Shown one piece after another: positions 1 to 7,763 of a DNA stretch of 25,938 bases. Positions within the stretch are counted from its first letter, which is position 1; each line of letters starts with the position of its first letter. The position numbers were made by a program, and so were the translations under genes. This DNA is from Candidatus Pacearchaeota archaeon (GTDB lineage: Archaea; Nanoarchaeota; Nanoarchaeia; Pacearchaeales; GW2011-AR1): positions 1 to 25,938 of the forward strand of contig NZER01000010.1 in the NCBI GenBank assembly GCA_002690445.1. Reading direction: 5' to 3'. Under the pieces are notes generated by a model. It searched no databases and was not told the origin of the DNA. It saw only the letters and a program-made list of their open reading frames with translations.

Positions 1-314
1 GCGGCGACCCTCAGTCCCAAGAGGACACGAAAATTCCTATCAATGCACGCAAGGCAGCTTTGGCTGAATCTATGGCGCCCCCCGGAGCCAAAGTGGGCGC
101 CAAAGGGGAGATCACCCTCAACCCACAAGGACCCACACCCCAGTCGAACCCGGTCAACCCAACCCCGAAGCAGCCGAATCAAAGCAAGATGAGGGATATA
201 CCCTCCACAGCACCGGCGCCAAACCCCGCAGCGCGCAGCAGACCCGAGCACCCGCGTCAGGCGAGCGTCGGTGTCCCAACCGGATTTGGTGGGAGCACCC
301 CCCCGAAGCCATAG
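1..314 (+). CDS. C-terminal end of a proline-rich disordered protein (5' truncated)
   Basis: The frame beginning at base 3 is open from the window edge to the TAG at 312-314, so this is the last ~103 residues of a gene starting outside the window rather than a small gene starting near base 60. The sequence is rich in Pro, Ala, Gly, Ser and Asn (for example PQGPTPQSNPVNPTPKQP) and has almost no hydrophobic core residues, so it is expected to be disordered. It is also visibly more GC-rich than the genes that follow. Low-complexity tails like this occur on phage structural proteins and scaffolds, but nothing here identifies the protein. The next gene begins 35 bases downstream. The function is unknown. 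Confidence 0.7.
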   Translation, partial: GDPQSQEDTKIPINARKAALAESMAPPGAKVGAKGEITLNPQGPTPQSNPVNPTPKQPNQSKMRDIPSTAPAPNPAARSRPEHPRQASVGVPTGFGGSTPPKP

Positions 315-349
315 CCATCATGAATCATATTTAAAGGACGAATACCTAT

Positions 350-1540
350 ATGTCAGAATATTTTGCCGAAAACAACCGAGAATCCACACGAGATTTATTT
401 AACAAGAGACTTGTATACTATAGCCACACCCACCGGGCGGGTACTAATTTAGTGGATTTTAGTTATGCCGAGAAAAGACTCTACGGCCGAGTCAATCGGA
501 TGTATGTCCCTATTATTGCTAACAACTATATTCTTGAACTAAAGGGAATACGCGCAGACATATCGCAGTTAAAGTCGGCAACCGCACTTAATTGTGTTGT
601 GGATGCGTTTACTGAATTAAGTTATCAATTTAAAAAGAAGATAATGAAGAACGAGATCGATCCCACCTCGCAATATTTGGCAAATTTGAATGTACACAAG
701 GCTTACGTCGACCCGAAACGACTTTATCGAACTCATCTAACAACATATGTAAGGACATTAGGGGCAACGATAAAAAATGAGAATATAAAATTTGTAAATT
801 TTACAACATTTATGAAAAAGATAATGCCTCGAATCGAGGCTACCGTAAGAGAGTACCCCTTTACATTGCCGGCTTTTATGAAAAGCACTTATTGCCCCAT
901 CAACGCATCTGGGCTTGCCATTGAAATTGCTGATTTAGATCCTTCCAATGATAAAGTTAAGTGGAAGGAGTTTTATCAAAGTAACAATTGGGGCTTTTAT
1001 TTAAACGCTTGTGCCAATTATGGGTTTATGGTGGATCAGCATATCCCATGGAGGCTTGTAGCAGACATCGCATCCGGACCAATGTTGAGATATGCAGCAC
1101 CTTACGAGGTGCGGGATACAGATACCTTCTTGCGCGCCGCCTATGAGCCGGCACATAAAAACTATTTCGACATCTTTAAAGAAACCTTCTACCAGCTTTA
1201 TTCGGCCAACAGACAAAAGCGCGTCACCACTGCAGTCGTTGTAAACCCAGATCAAACGCGCTTAAAGATCCGGCGCCCCAACACTTACACGCGTGATGCC
1301 CTGTACACACGTTATGATGATTATTATTTTTTAACATTATATTGTAAAATTCGCTTTATTGAAGAAGAGTCTCACTTCACGCAGCAAGAGCAAGAGAAGA
1401 TTATTGACAATATTATAGAATTAGCTCAAATTAATTTTGCCGAGGGATTAGATATTTTTGAACTTCTTTTGAATAAAACATTTGACTATTCGGGCTCTTT
1501 AAGTTATATTAATAATGTAAGAAGACAAATGGCGGAATAG
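350..1540 (+). CDS. Hypothetical protein, 396 residues
   Basis: The ATG at 350 follows a ribosome binding site AAAGGA at 333-338. The product is a soluble, aromatic-rich protein with many Tyr, Phe, Lys and Arg residues and no membrane segment or signal peptide. I do not recognise a domain. I looked for the DxE-type exonuclease motifs that would complete the exonuclease-less polymerase encoded next and did not see them. The stop codon TAG (1538-1540) shares its last base with the GTG start of the polymerase gene, so the two are probably translationally coupled. It could be a replication accessory protein, by position, or a virion component, given the disordered-protein gene upstream. Neither is shown by the sequence. 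Confidence 0.85.
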   Translation: MSEYFAENNRESTRDLFNKRLVYYSHTHRAGTNLVDFSYAEKRLYGRVNRMYVPIIANNYILELKGIRADISQLKSATALNCVVDAFTELSYQFKKKIMKNEIDPTSQYLANLNVHKAYVDPKRLYRTHLTTYVRTLGATIKNENIKFVNFTTFMKKIMPRIEATVREYPFTLPAFMKSTYCPINASGLAIEIADLDPSNDKVKWKEFYQSNNWGFYLNACANYGFMVDQHIPWRLVADIASGPMLRYAAPYEVRDTDTFLRAAYEPAHKNYFDIFKETFYQLYSANRQKRVTTAVVVNPDQTRLKIRRPNTYTRDALYTRYDDYYFLTLYCKIRFIEEESHFTQQEQEKIIDNIIELAQINFAEGLDIFELLLNKTFDYSGSLSYINNVRRQMAE

Positions 1541-2742
1541 TGTATTTTCAATCCATCGACGATAAAGAGAAGTGCGTTGGGATTTACCAAGATGGTAAAC
1601 TCATTTTCGATATTGACACCAGTACCCCTCTCATAGGCGCCGAGCGCACTTGGAAGTACTCAGGCTCGATTGTGAATGAGGATGTTGAATATGCATGGCT
1701 TGTGGGGAGTGGTCGCGCCCTTGGGGAAATGTGTCCCCCTTCACTACAAGAAGACTTTGAACGATCAGCCGCCAAGATGCGCGCATTTAAGAAAACATTT
1801 GAACTAGCCAAAATTAATTTCGCAGAGCACTGCTTTTTTGATTTGGTTCCTCACGATTTTCTAGTTAAGTTTCTTCATTTAAAAAATGAAATTACCAAAC
1901 ACGTATTTGAAACACACGAAAAGCCCAACAACTATAGCCACTTAGCCCGGGCACACCAGTTGCTCTACAAAATAAAAAACCAACGAGTAAATCTTAATAC
2001 CAATAACTGTAGAGGTATATTTACGAAATCAGTTTACCGAGCAAGCGCCAACAGACTAATGAACGGACCCCGTAACATAGATTATAATTTATTTGGCACC
2101 GTCACGGGTCGGCTCGCCACCCACACCAACTCGTTTCCCATCTTAACAATGTCGAAGCAACTAAGACAGCTACAGAAACCTCATAATGATTGGTTTATGT
2201 CTCTCGATTATAATGGTGCAGAATTACGCACCGCATTAAACTTGTCGGGACAAGAGCAGCCCCCCTACGATATTCATGCGTGGAATATGGAGAATGTTTT
2301 GCCCAAAGGCGCCGTCAGTGACCGCGAAACAGCCAAAACCATTTTCTTTAGTTGGCTTTATCAGGCGGAATCTACATCGATTGATGAAAAGATGTACCAG
2401 CGTAGTGCCATTGTTGATAAGTATTATGATGATGAATATGTCCACACTCCGCTGGGTCGCAAAATAAAGGTTGACAAACGCAAAGCTTTCAATTATATTA
2501 TACAGAGCACCACCGCTGACTTAGTGATTGATAGGGCAATTGAGATAGACGAGTACCTCAAAGAACACAAATCATTTGTTTCACACCTTGTCCATGACGA
2601 AGTAGTAATTGATTTGGCAGCGGACGAAAGACACCTAGCGCCAGAGATTAAAGAAATTTTTTCAAACAACAAGCTCGATAAATATTTGGTCAATGTTAAT
2701 GCTGGGAGTGATTACTATAATTTGGAGAAATTAAACGTATGA
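1540..2742 (+). CDS. Family A DNA polymerase, polymerase domain only
   Basis: This is a DNA-dependent DNA polymerase of the PolA family, 400 residues long. Motif A is DYNGAELR (residues 223-230, catalytic Asp223), preceded by the TVTGRL segment (187-192). A motif-B-like helix is RETAKTIFFSWLY (262-274, Arg262 and Lys266), and motif C is VHDEVV (351-356, Asp353). Motif B ends in YQ rather than the usual YG. The first ~180 residues do not resemble a 3'-5' exonuclease, so proofreading, if any, must come from another protein. The GTG start at 1540 overlaps the previous stop by one base. The gene overlaps the next by 4 bases. A consensus promoter lies inside it at 2471-2499. A separate family C polymerase is encoded at 17527, so this enzyme may serve repair, primer processing or part of replication. 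Confidence 0.92.
   Translation: MYFQSIDDKEKCVGIYQDGKLIFDIDTSTPLIGAERTWKYSGSIVNEDVEYAWLVGSGRALGEMCPPSLQEDFERSAAKMRAFKKTFELAKINFAEHCFFDLVPHDFLVKFLHLKNEITKHVFETHEKPNNYSHLARAHQLLYKIKNQRVNLNTNNCRGIFTKSVYRASANRLMNGPRNIDYNLFGTVTGRLATHTNSFPILTMSKQLRQLQKPHNDWFMSLDYNGAELRTALNLSGQEQPPYDIHAWNMENVLPKGAVSDRETAKTIFFSWLYQAESTSIDEKMYQRSAIVDKYYDDEYVHTPLGRKIKVDKRKAFNYIIQSTTADLVIDRAIEIDEYLKEHKSFVSHLVHDEVVIDLAADERHLAPEIKEIFSNNKLDKYLVNVNAGSDYYNLEKLNV
2471..2499 (+). promoter_or_regulatory. Sigma70-type promoter inside the polymerase A gene
   Basis: TTGACA (2471-2476), 17 bases, TATATT (2494-2499). The predicted start is near 2506, about 230 bases before the gene at 2739. It matches the spacing of the intergenic promoters of this window exactly, but it lies in coding sequence and could be chance. 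Confidence 0.5.
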
Positions 2743-3596
2743 TTTCTATTGTGGGAATCGGAAACGCTGCCTCAGCGATTGCCGAAAAATTTAAAAGCCA
2801 AAAAAACTATAATGTTTATTTACTGAACAGCACCGTTCAGCGCCGCAGCAAATATAAATACAAATTGAAAAAGCACAAGGACCCAGAAGAGTACGAGGCG
2901 AATATCCCCGACGTTAGCAAGTTTTTTAAAGATCTGAACGATCACGTCCAGGTCTTCGTTGTGGGTGCATCCTATAGCTCTAACTATATCCTTGGGATTT
3001 TGGAACAAATCCGCGATAAGAAACTGGATGTCTTTTACATCAAACCTGACACGGAACTACTCACGGGGATCCCCAAGCTGTTAGAGAACACTGTTTATGG
3101 TGTACTGCAGGAGTACGCCCGCTCCGGGCTTCTAAACTCGGTAACACTCGTGTCGAACTTAGAAATAGAAAAGCACATTCAGAATATTTCAATTAAAAAT
3201 TATTACGAATCCCTAAACAACACCATTTTCTCGGCAATTCATTACTTAAACTACTTCACTCACACAGAGCCTCAAATAGGACAAGTGGCACAGCCTGCCA
3301 ACATCAATCGTATCCGTACCGTGGGGATGTTGGATCCAAAAAATCTTCAAGAAAAATGGCTTTTTGAGCTTGACATGCCGCGCGATGTGTGTTATTATTT
3401 ATGTATAAATGAGGAAAGATTAGAGAAAGAGATCGGTTTGCATAAGAGAATTGTGGATATGCTCAAAGAGAAGCCACACAATTCATTTCATAAACTTTCT
3501 TATGCAATATACGACACGCACTTACACGATTTTGGGTTTTGCGTTGCCCACACTAACGCAATACAACAACAAAAGACTCTTGACAAGGTAGATTAA
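2739..3596 (+). CDS. Hypothetical protein with N-terminal glycine nucleotide-binding-like motif
   Basis: A 285-residue protein. It opens with a beta strand and glycine motif, SIVGIGNAASAIAEKF (residues 3-18). A second hydrophobic strand is VQVFVVGASYSS (70-81), then LDVFYIKPD (96-104) and a helix running into NSVTLVSN (133-140). The opening fits a Rossmann GxGNxA dinucleotide-binding fold. The order of strands also loosely recalls tubulin/FtsZ proteins, but the signature GGGTGSG loop is absent (GASYSSN stands in its place), so no function is assigned. The ATG at 2739 overlaps the polymerase stop by 4 bases (ATGA). Two promoter-like sequences lie at its 3' end (3370 and 3580) and appear to serve the next gene. 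Confidence 0.85.
   Translation: MISIVGIGNAASAIAEKFKSQKNYNVYLLNSTVQRRSKYKYKLKKHKDPEEYEANIPDVSKFFKDLNDHVQVFVVGASYSSNYILGILEQIRDKKLDVFYIKPDTELLTGIPKLLENTVYGVLQEYARSGLLNSVTLVSNLEIEKHIQNISIKNYYESLNNTIFSAIHYLNYFTHTEPQIGQVAQPANINRIRTVGMLDPKNLQEKWLFELDMPRDVCYYLCINEERLEKEIGLHKRIVDMLKEKPHNSFHKLSYAIYDTHLHDFGFCVAHTNAIQQQKTLDKVD
3370..3398 (+). promoter_or_regulatory. Possible distal promoter for the ssDNA-binding gene
   Basis: TTGACA (3370-3375), 17 bases, TATTAT (3393-3398), inside the preceding gene. It would give a leader of about 255 bases to the gene at 3660. The closer promoter at 3580 is the more obvious one. Confidence 0.4.
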
Positions 3597-3608
3597 GAGT
3601 GTTACATT
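3580..3608 (+). promoter_or_regulatory. Sigma70-type promoter of the ssDNA-binding protein gene
   Basis: TTGACA (3580-3585), 17 bases, TACATT (3603-3608). The -35 box lies in the last codons of the preceding gene. The predicted start at about 3615 falls inside the inverted repeat 3611-3631. Confidence 0.7.
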
Positions 3609-3610
3609 AG

Positions 3611-3631
3611 ATATCAAGGAACGCTTGATAT
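3611..3631. repeat. Perfect inverted repeat at the transcription start of the ssb gene
   Basis: ATATCAAG (3611-3618), a five-base spacer, CTTGATAT (3624-3631). It sits across the predicted transcription start of the gp32-like gene. It could be an operator or a hairpin at the 5' end of the mRNA. The spacing to the start codon at 3660 leaves the ribosome binding site (AGGAG near 3649-3653) outside the repeat. Confidence 0.6.
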
Positions 3632-3659
3632 ACTTTAGACATAATACAAGGAGAAAAAC

Positions 3660-4433
3660 ATGTCAATCAATATGGACCTAATGAAAAAGAAGCTTGCCAC
3701 ACTACGTGGTGAGGGAAATGGAGGTGAAGCCTCCGTTTGGTTTAAACCCGACGAGGGTGACCAAGTTATTCGGATCGTACCAACCTCAGATGGTGATCCG
3801 CTTAAGGAAATGTACTTCCACTATAATGTGGGAGAACACAGAGGGGGTATTCTATGCCCCAAGCGCAACTTCGGCGACAACTGTCCGATTTGCGAATTTG
3901 CCTCTTCCTTGTGGAAGGAAGGAGTTGCAACTAATGATGAGGAAAGCAAGAAGCTTGCCAAGTCATTGTTTGTTCGTGCCAGATTCTTCTCGCCCGTCGT
4001 TCTGCGCGGTCACGAGGAAGAAGGCATCAAGGTTTATGGCTACGGAAAGCGCGCTTACGAGTTGCTTCTAGGCTATATCCTCGACCCCGAATACGGAGAT
4101 ATCACAGACATTATGGAAGGCACTGATATCTCTCTTACATACACCAAGCCCACCGCGGCTGGTGCCTATCCGCAAACAAGCCTAAAGATGCGCAGAAGTA
4201 CTTCCTCGCTGCTTGAAGACAAGGATGCTATCCCCGCCCTCCTTGATGGTATGCCTGACTTTGATAGTCTCTTTGAGCGACAAACCCCGGAAGAGATTGA
4301 CGCAATTCTTGATGAACAGCTATCTGGAGATCTTAGTGCTGAGTCACGTTCGTCGGAAACCGCACGCTATAATACGAAAAAGACAAATAGTGAAGTGGAC
4401 CGAGCGTTTGACGAGCTAATGTCCAACAAGTAG
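3660..4433 (+). CDS. gp32-like single-stranded DNA-binding protein
   Basis: A 257-residue protein with the layout of T4 gp32. A basic N-terminus (MKKKLATLRG, residues 8-17) corresponds to the cooperativity region. It is followed by an OB-fold-like core containing a zinc site: His54 or His60, then Cys66, Cys75 and Cys78 (CPKRNFGDNCPIC). The T4 protein uses a His-Cys-Cys-Cys set with very similar spacing. The C-terminal third is acidic and Ser-rich and ends in DRAFDELMSNK, as in gp32-type proteins that recruit partners through an acidic tail. It would coat ssDNA during replication and recombination with the RecA, helicase and polymerases encoded nearby. It has its own promoter (3580-3608) and is followed by a hairpin terminator (4454-4490), so it is a single-gene unit suited to high expression. 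Confidence 0.88.
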   Translation: MSINMDLMKKKLATLRGEGNGGEASVWFKPDEGDQVIRIVPTSDGDPLKEMYFHYNVGEHRGGILCPKRNFGDNCPICEFASSLWKEGVATNDEESKKLAKSLFVRARFFSPVVLRGHEEEGIKVYGYGKRAYELLLGYILDPEYGDITDIMEGTDISLTYTKPTAAGAYPQTSLKMRRSTSSLLEDKDAIPALLDGMPDFDSLFERQTPEEIDAILDEQLSGDLSAESRSSETARYNTKKTNSEVDRAFDELMSNK

Positions 4434-4453
4434 TCGGCTTGTGTGAGACCGCT

Positions 4454-4490
4454 GGCACCCCGGTCAGGAAAATAGGGTGCCGCATTTTTA
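4454..4490 (+). terminator. Rho-independent-type terminator after the ssb gene
   Basis: A 7-base perfect stem, GGCACCC (4454-4460) with GGGTGCC (4475-4481), a 14-base loop, then GCATTTTTA. It lies 20 bases after the ssb stop and just before the tRNA. Confidence 0.75.
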
Positions 4491-4492
4491 TG

Positions 4493-4569
<77 letters not shown>

Positions 4570-4667
4570 TTTTCCGCTAGCACCCCGGATAAAGTGTGCC
4601 ACTTTCTGCAACATCTTTACTAACGGACCTGTAAAGACTATGCACATTAACACTATAGGAGATAATA

Positions 4668-5927
4668 ATGATTAGAAAGATAACCAACACTGCACAAAAT
4701 GTGTCAGTGCAAGATGTTGTAAATGATTACAACGATAAGAAGATGGCAGTTGTCAAAGACTTCCAACGACGAGAAGTGTGGCAGAAGAAAACTGTCAACG
4801 AATACATTGAATCTGTCAGTGAAGGCACTGCTGTGTCTGGTATCATTGTCACGGACATTGTGAGCGGCACCGAAGCTTCAGAAGCCCACGGTGACCTCCG
4901 AGGCGCAGAGCGTTATAAAAAGCTGCATGCTGCCGGAAAACTCACAGTTAACGAAGATGGTCAAAATCGCCTACGTAAAGGCTTGATGGCATTTGTTAAC
5001 AACGAAACCACCTTTACAGGCACCTTGTACGACTTAAGTTACAAGCCTCGCCAATTTGTAAATGTGAAGTTTGAAAAGCTGCCAGTTAATTTTCAGCATG
5101 CATTTTTGAACAGTACTGTTCTTATAGTTACGGTCAAGAACGCGCCGTTCCGCAAGCTTCCTGCAATTTTTCGAAAGTTGAACGCAGGAGATCCGCTAAA
5201 CAGAACAGAGTCGCGACAGTCGTATCAAAGCGATATTTCAAACTGGATTCGAAACAACTGCGAGGGTACTTTTGTTGAGATGTGGCCACGGTTTAGTGGA
5301 TGCTCTGACCAAGCGGTCCGCCGCATGCGTGATATCGAGTGGATGACACAAGCTTTCATGACTTGTAACGTTCACACCAAAGACCGATTCTTTAGAGATG
5401 ACGATATGGATTGGTTTTTTGAGATTGGAGAAGACAAGCCAATGTCAAAGGTACCAGAATATGATCGCGCCGAACGACAACGGTTCATCTCTATCCTTGA
5501 GATAATTAGAACTACCGTGGAACAGCAACAAGCCGTCCCAGCATCCAAGAGGATCCCTCAGAGAACTTTTTGGGCTATGTTGGCGGTTGCTGAATACTTC
5601 TACGATAGCAATGGCAAATACGCAATCCACAGCTACGATCAGTTTTATCGCGATGTACACGGAATTGATGCACGACTGGTCAATGATTCTAAGCACGCGC
5701 AGTCGAGCGATCTTAAGACAGCCAAGCTTAATCATCCACACCTAGACGATGATGAGATTAGTAAGATGGCTCCAGACAACGACTACTATTGGAATCAATG
5801 CCGCCGAATGGAAGTGCCTATTCATCGTGATAATCGCAAGACGACCCTCATTGATGAAGTGCGGAGGCAAATTCAAGCCGCTGCCTTTCCCTCTATTATA
5901 GCGCCAGTCTCACTGGCCAGTAAGTGA
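4668..5927 (+). CDS. DUF262-family protein (GmrS/ParB-like nuclease fold)
   Basis: A 419-residue protein. The N-terminal half carries DUF262 hallmarks: an opening DFQRREVWQKK (residues 31-41), the central DGQNRL (97-102, matching the family's DGQQR active-site motif) and FRKLNAGDPLNRTE (168-181). DUF262 proteins share the ParB/Srx fold and include the NTP-hydrolysing half of modification-dependent GmrSD nucleases and subunits of several phage-defence systems. I see no DUF1524 HNH nuclease domain in the C-terminal ~200 residues, so any cutting activity may come from the partner gene at 6733. The ATG follows AGGAG (4657-4661). The gene overlaps the methyltransferase gene by 4 bases, and that gene overlaps the nuclease-like gene by 1, so the three are probably one operon. 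No consensus promoter of the usual type is visible in front of it. A 6-base inverted repeat (CTTTAC 4615-4620, GTAAAG 4631-4636) lies upstream. Confidence 0.85.
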   Translation: MIRKITNTAQNVSVQDVVNDYNDKKMAVVKDFQRREVWQKKTVNEYIESVSEGTAVSGIIVTDIVSGTEASEAHGDLRGAERYKKLHAAGKLTVNEDGQNRLRKGLMAFVNNETTFTGTLYDLSYKPRQFVNVKFEKLPVNFQHAFLNSTVLIVTVKNAPFRKLPAIFRKLNAGDPLNRTESRQSYQSDISNWIRNNCEGTFVEMWPRFSGCSDQAVRRMRDIEWMTQAFMTCNVHTKDRFFRDDDMDWFFEIGEDKPMSKVPEYDRAERQRFISILEIIRTTVEQQQAVPASKRIPQRTFWAMLAVAEYFYDSNGKYAIHSYDQFYRDVHGIDARLVNDSKHAQSSDLKTAKLNHPHLDDDEISKMAPDNDYYWNQCRRMEVPIHRDNRKTTLIDEVRRQIQAAAFPSIIAPVSLASK

Positions 5928-6733
5928 AAACCCCACTGCGTTACCCCGGTGGCAAGAGCCGTGCCATTAAGCACATCCTGCCGCACATCCCACCAGACTG
6001 TGGGGAGCTATGCTCCCCCTTTCTTGGTGGGGGATCGATTGAGTTAGCAGTTGCTGACCGTGGCACCAAGGTACACGGTTATGATATCTTTGAGCCGCTG
6101 GTGTGGTTTTGGCAAGCACTCTTGTCAAGCCCCAGCAGGCTAGCCACGCTGGCAGATTCCCTAAGAGGAACACACACAGACTACGGCGACAAGCGCGGTC
6201 TAGTCAAAGAAGATTTCATGAGGCTGCGTGAAGAACTGAGGGGTGCCACACAATACTCACTGCTCAATGCAGCTAAATTTTATGCTATTAATAGAAGCAG
6301 CTTCTCTGGTGCCACATTTAGTGGGGGCTGGTCAAGGCGAGCATCCTATGCGAGGTTCACCGATTCTTCGATTGATAGAATTAAAGATTTTAAAGAACCC
6401 AACCTGCACGTGCGGCACGGAGACTTTAAAGATTCTATTGCAGCCCACCCTGATGCCTTTCTGTATCTGGATCCCCCCTATCTTCTCGGTGCGGACAAGG
6501 AAAGACTGTACGGAGACAACGGCAACACCCATGCAGGATTTGATCATGCTGGGCTGCACGAGATTCTAATTCAACGTAAAGAGTGGGTGCTCTCATATAA
6601 TAATTGTGAAGAGATCTGCCATCTCTATGATGGCTATGAGATTATCGAGACACAATGGGCAATGGGAATGAAGAATGTCGGCAAAGATAAAAAAACCATG
6701 GGTTCCTCGTCCGAAATACTAATTAGAGGGTAA
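5924..6733 (+). CDS. D12-class DNA adenine-N6 methyltransferase
   Basis: A 269-residue Dam-like enzyme that transfers methyl from S-adenosylmethionine to adenine in DNA. The N-terminus has LRYPGGKSRA (residues 5-14) and motif I SPFLGGGSIE (31-40), as in D12-class enzymes. The middle has the NRSSFSGATFSGGWS region (123-137). The catalytic motif IV is DPPY (183-186). Length fits the Dam/DpnM group. The GTG start at 5924 overlaps the DUF262 stop (GTGA) and the TAA stop overlaps the next ATG (TAATG). Its target site cannot be read from the sequence. Many family members methylate GATC, and GATC is common in this window. In context it is the likely protective half of a restriction-type cassette, though an orphan role in marking phage DNA is possible. 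Confidence 0.92.
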   Translation: MKTPLRYPGGKSRAIKHILPHIPPDCGELCSPFLGGGSIELAVADRGTKVHGYDIFEPLVWFWQALLSSPSRLATLADSLRGTHTDYGDKRGLVKEDFMRLREELRGATQYSLLNAAKFYAINRSSFSGATFSGGWSRRASYARFTDSSIDRIKDFKEPNLHVRHGDFKDSIAAHPDAFLYLDPPYLLGADKERLYGDNGNTHAGFDHAGLHEILIQRKEWVLSYNNCEEICHLYDGYEIIETQWAMGMKNVGKDKKTMGSSSEILIRG

Positions 6734-7698
6734 TGAAAATGCAACAAATTATCGAAACTTTTAAGAGAAACATCTCAGAGGTTCGCAACACTGTAGCGGC
6801 AGATGTTAATGAGATTGTGTTTGGATATATTTCCGCCGGATCCGACTGGAACAAGTTTGCCAACGGCGAAGAAGCCCAAGAGGGGCTCGATGCCCGCAAA
6901 GAACAACTGACCCCCGATCAATACGAAGAGCAAGTAGGTCGCGCCCATGCCATGCACCAAGCAGTGTTGGAATGGGGAGCCGAGAATGGATGGAACGGGG
7001 AGATTACCCGCGTGTGGTGGACTGCCAGACCCGGTGTCTTGGCACAAGCAGCTGGGGGTGAAGTATCAGCAGGAAATCCCACTGATATTTTGCTGGAGTT
7101 TGGGGGAGAGGACTTGTTAGGAATCTCGGCCAAATCTACCAAAGGAAAAGGCGACATTGGATTCAAGAATCCCGGTGTAGGCGCCATTGGAAACGCAATA
7201 GGGGTGGACCTGAAGGGATATATCCAGGCAGAGATAGCACGTGCAACTGAAGAGTTGCAATTGACGGGAACTGCCCGGGAGCGCAAGCTCTATCTCCGCG
7301 AGCCTGCCAATGTAGTAGTGCGAGAGAAGGCAGAAGAGATTGGAAGAAACATCCTAAACATGCTGCGCGAAAGACTCTACGAACACCTGCAGAGTATGAA
7401 CGAAGAACAAATAAGACAACACCTCACAGAATACTGGATGGATGCTGGCACCAATTACCCCTATTACATTAAAGTAACTGGGCGCGGTCGAACGGGTAAA
7501 GGATTCTCTGCCTCGATTGATGATCCTGTCAAGAGCGAAAAATATAAAGCACTAATGTCAGAACCAATCGAAGTGGTGCCAGTGGGCAATGATTCGATTG
7601 GGATTAAAGCTGGAGACAAAAGAATTATGAAGATGAGATTTAAGTATGAATCTCAGAAGCTAGCCTCCAGCCTTAAAATGTCTGGAGATCCCTGGTGA
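6733..7698 (+). CDS. Probable PD-(D/E)XK-type restriction endonuclease
   Basis: A 321-residue protein with no close family that I recognise. Residues 116-135 read as the core of a PD-(D/E)XK nuclease: PTDILLEFGG with Asp118, a short turn, then LLGISAKS with Lys134, i.e. the D...xxK pattern with Ser in place of the usual Asp/Glu. It is followed by KGKGDIGFKNPGVGAIGN (137-154), the sort of Gly-rich segment seen after the catalytic strand in restriction enzymes. An N-terminal helix includes NEIVFGYISAG (26-36). Charged helices make up 190-240 and a basic region the C-terminus. The gene starts with TAATG coupling to the methyltransferase stop and ends 15 bases before the recA promoter, so the cassette ends here. 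The nuclease call is an inference from this motif and the methyltransferase neighbour; it is not a recognised homology. Confidence 0.7.
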   Translation: MKMQQIIETFKRNISEVRNTVAADVNEIVFGYISAGSDWNKFANGEEAQEGLDARKEQLTPDQYEEQVGRAHAMHQAVLEWGAENGWNGEITRVWWTARPGVLAQAAGGEVSAGNPTDILLEFGGEDLLGISAKSTKGKGDIGFKNPGVGAIGNAIGVDLKGYIQAEIARATEELQLTGTARERKLYLREPANVVVREKAEEIGRNILNMLRERLYEHLQSMNEEQIRQHLTEYWMDAGTNYPYYIKVTGRGRTGKGFSASIDDPVKSEKYKALMSEPIEVVPVGNDSIGIKAGDKRIMKMRFKYESQKLASSLKMSGDPW

Positions 7699-7712
7699 TC
7701 CACAAATTGGTG

Positions 7713-7741
7713 TTGACAACCTAACACTAGAGTGTTATAAT
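7713..7741 (+). promoter_or_regulatory. Perfect consensus sigma70 promoter of recA/uvsX, with palindromic spacer
   Basis: TTGACA (7713-7718), 17 bases, TATAAT (7736-7741): a full consensus match. The predicted start is near 7748, with the ribosome binding site AGGAG at 7753-7757. The spacer holds the palindrome TAACACT-AG-AGTGTTA (7722-7737), which would place a bound repressor directly over the promoter. Confidence 0.88.
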
Positions 7742-7763
7742 ATAAACACATAAGGAGAGCATA

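Noticed and set aside
350..1540. The 396-residue protein as the missing 3'-5' exonuclease of the split polymerase A.
   Set aside because: No DxE-type exonuclease motif I, II or III could be found by eye.
2855..2862. TATAAATA, resembling a T4 late promoter -10 box.
   Set aside because: It lies in the codons of a Lys-Tyr-rich stretch on the sense strand, with no gene start nearby and no second copy noticed.
4639..4667. Promoter for the DUF262 cassette (TTTACT, 17 bases, TATGCA at 4639-4644).
   Set aside because: Both boxes are weak matches, so I do not list it. The cassette may be read through from upstream or use another promoter class.
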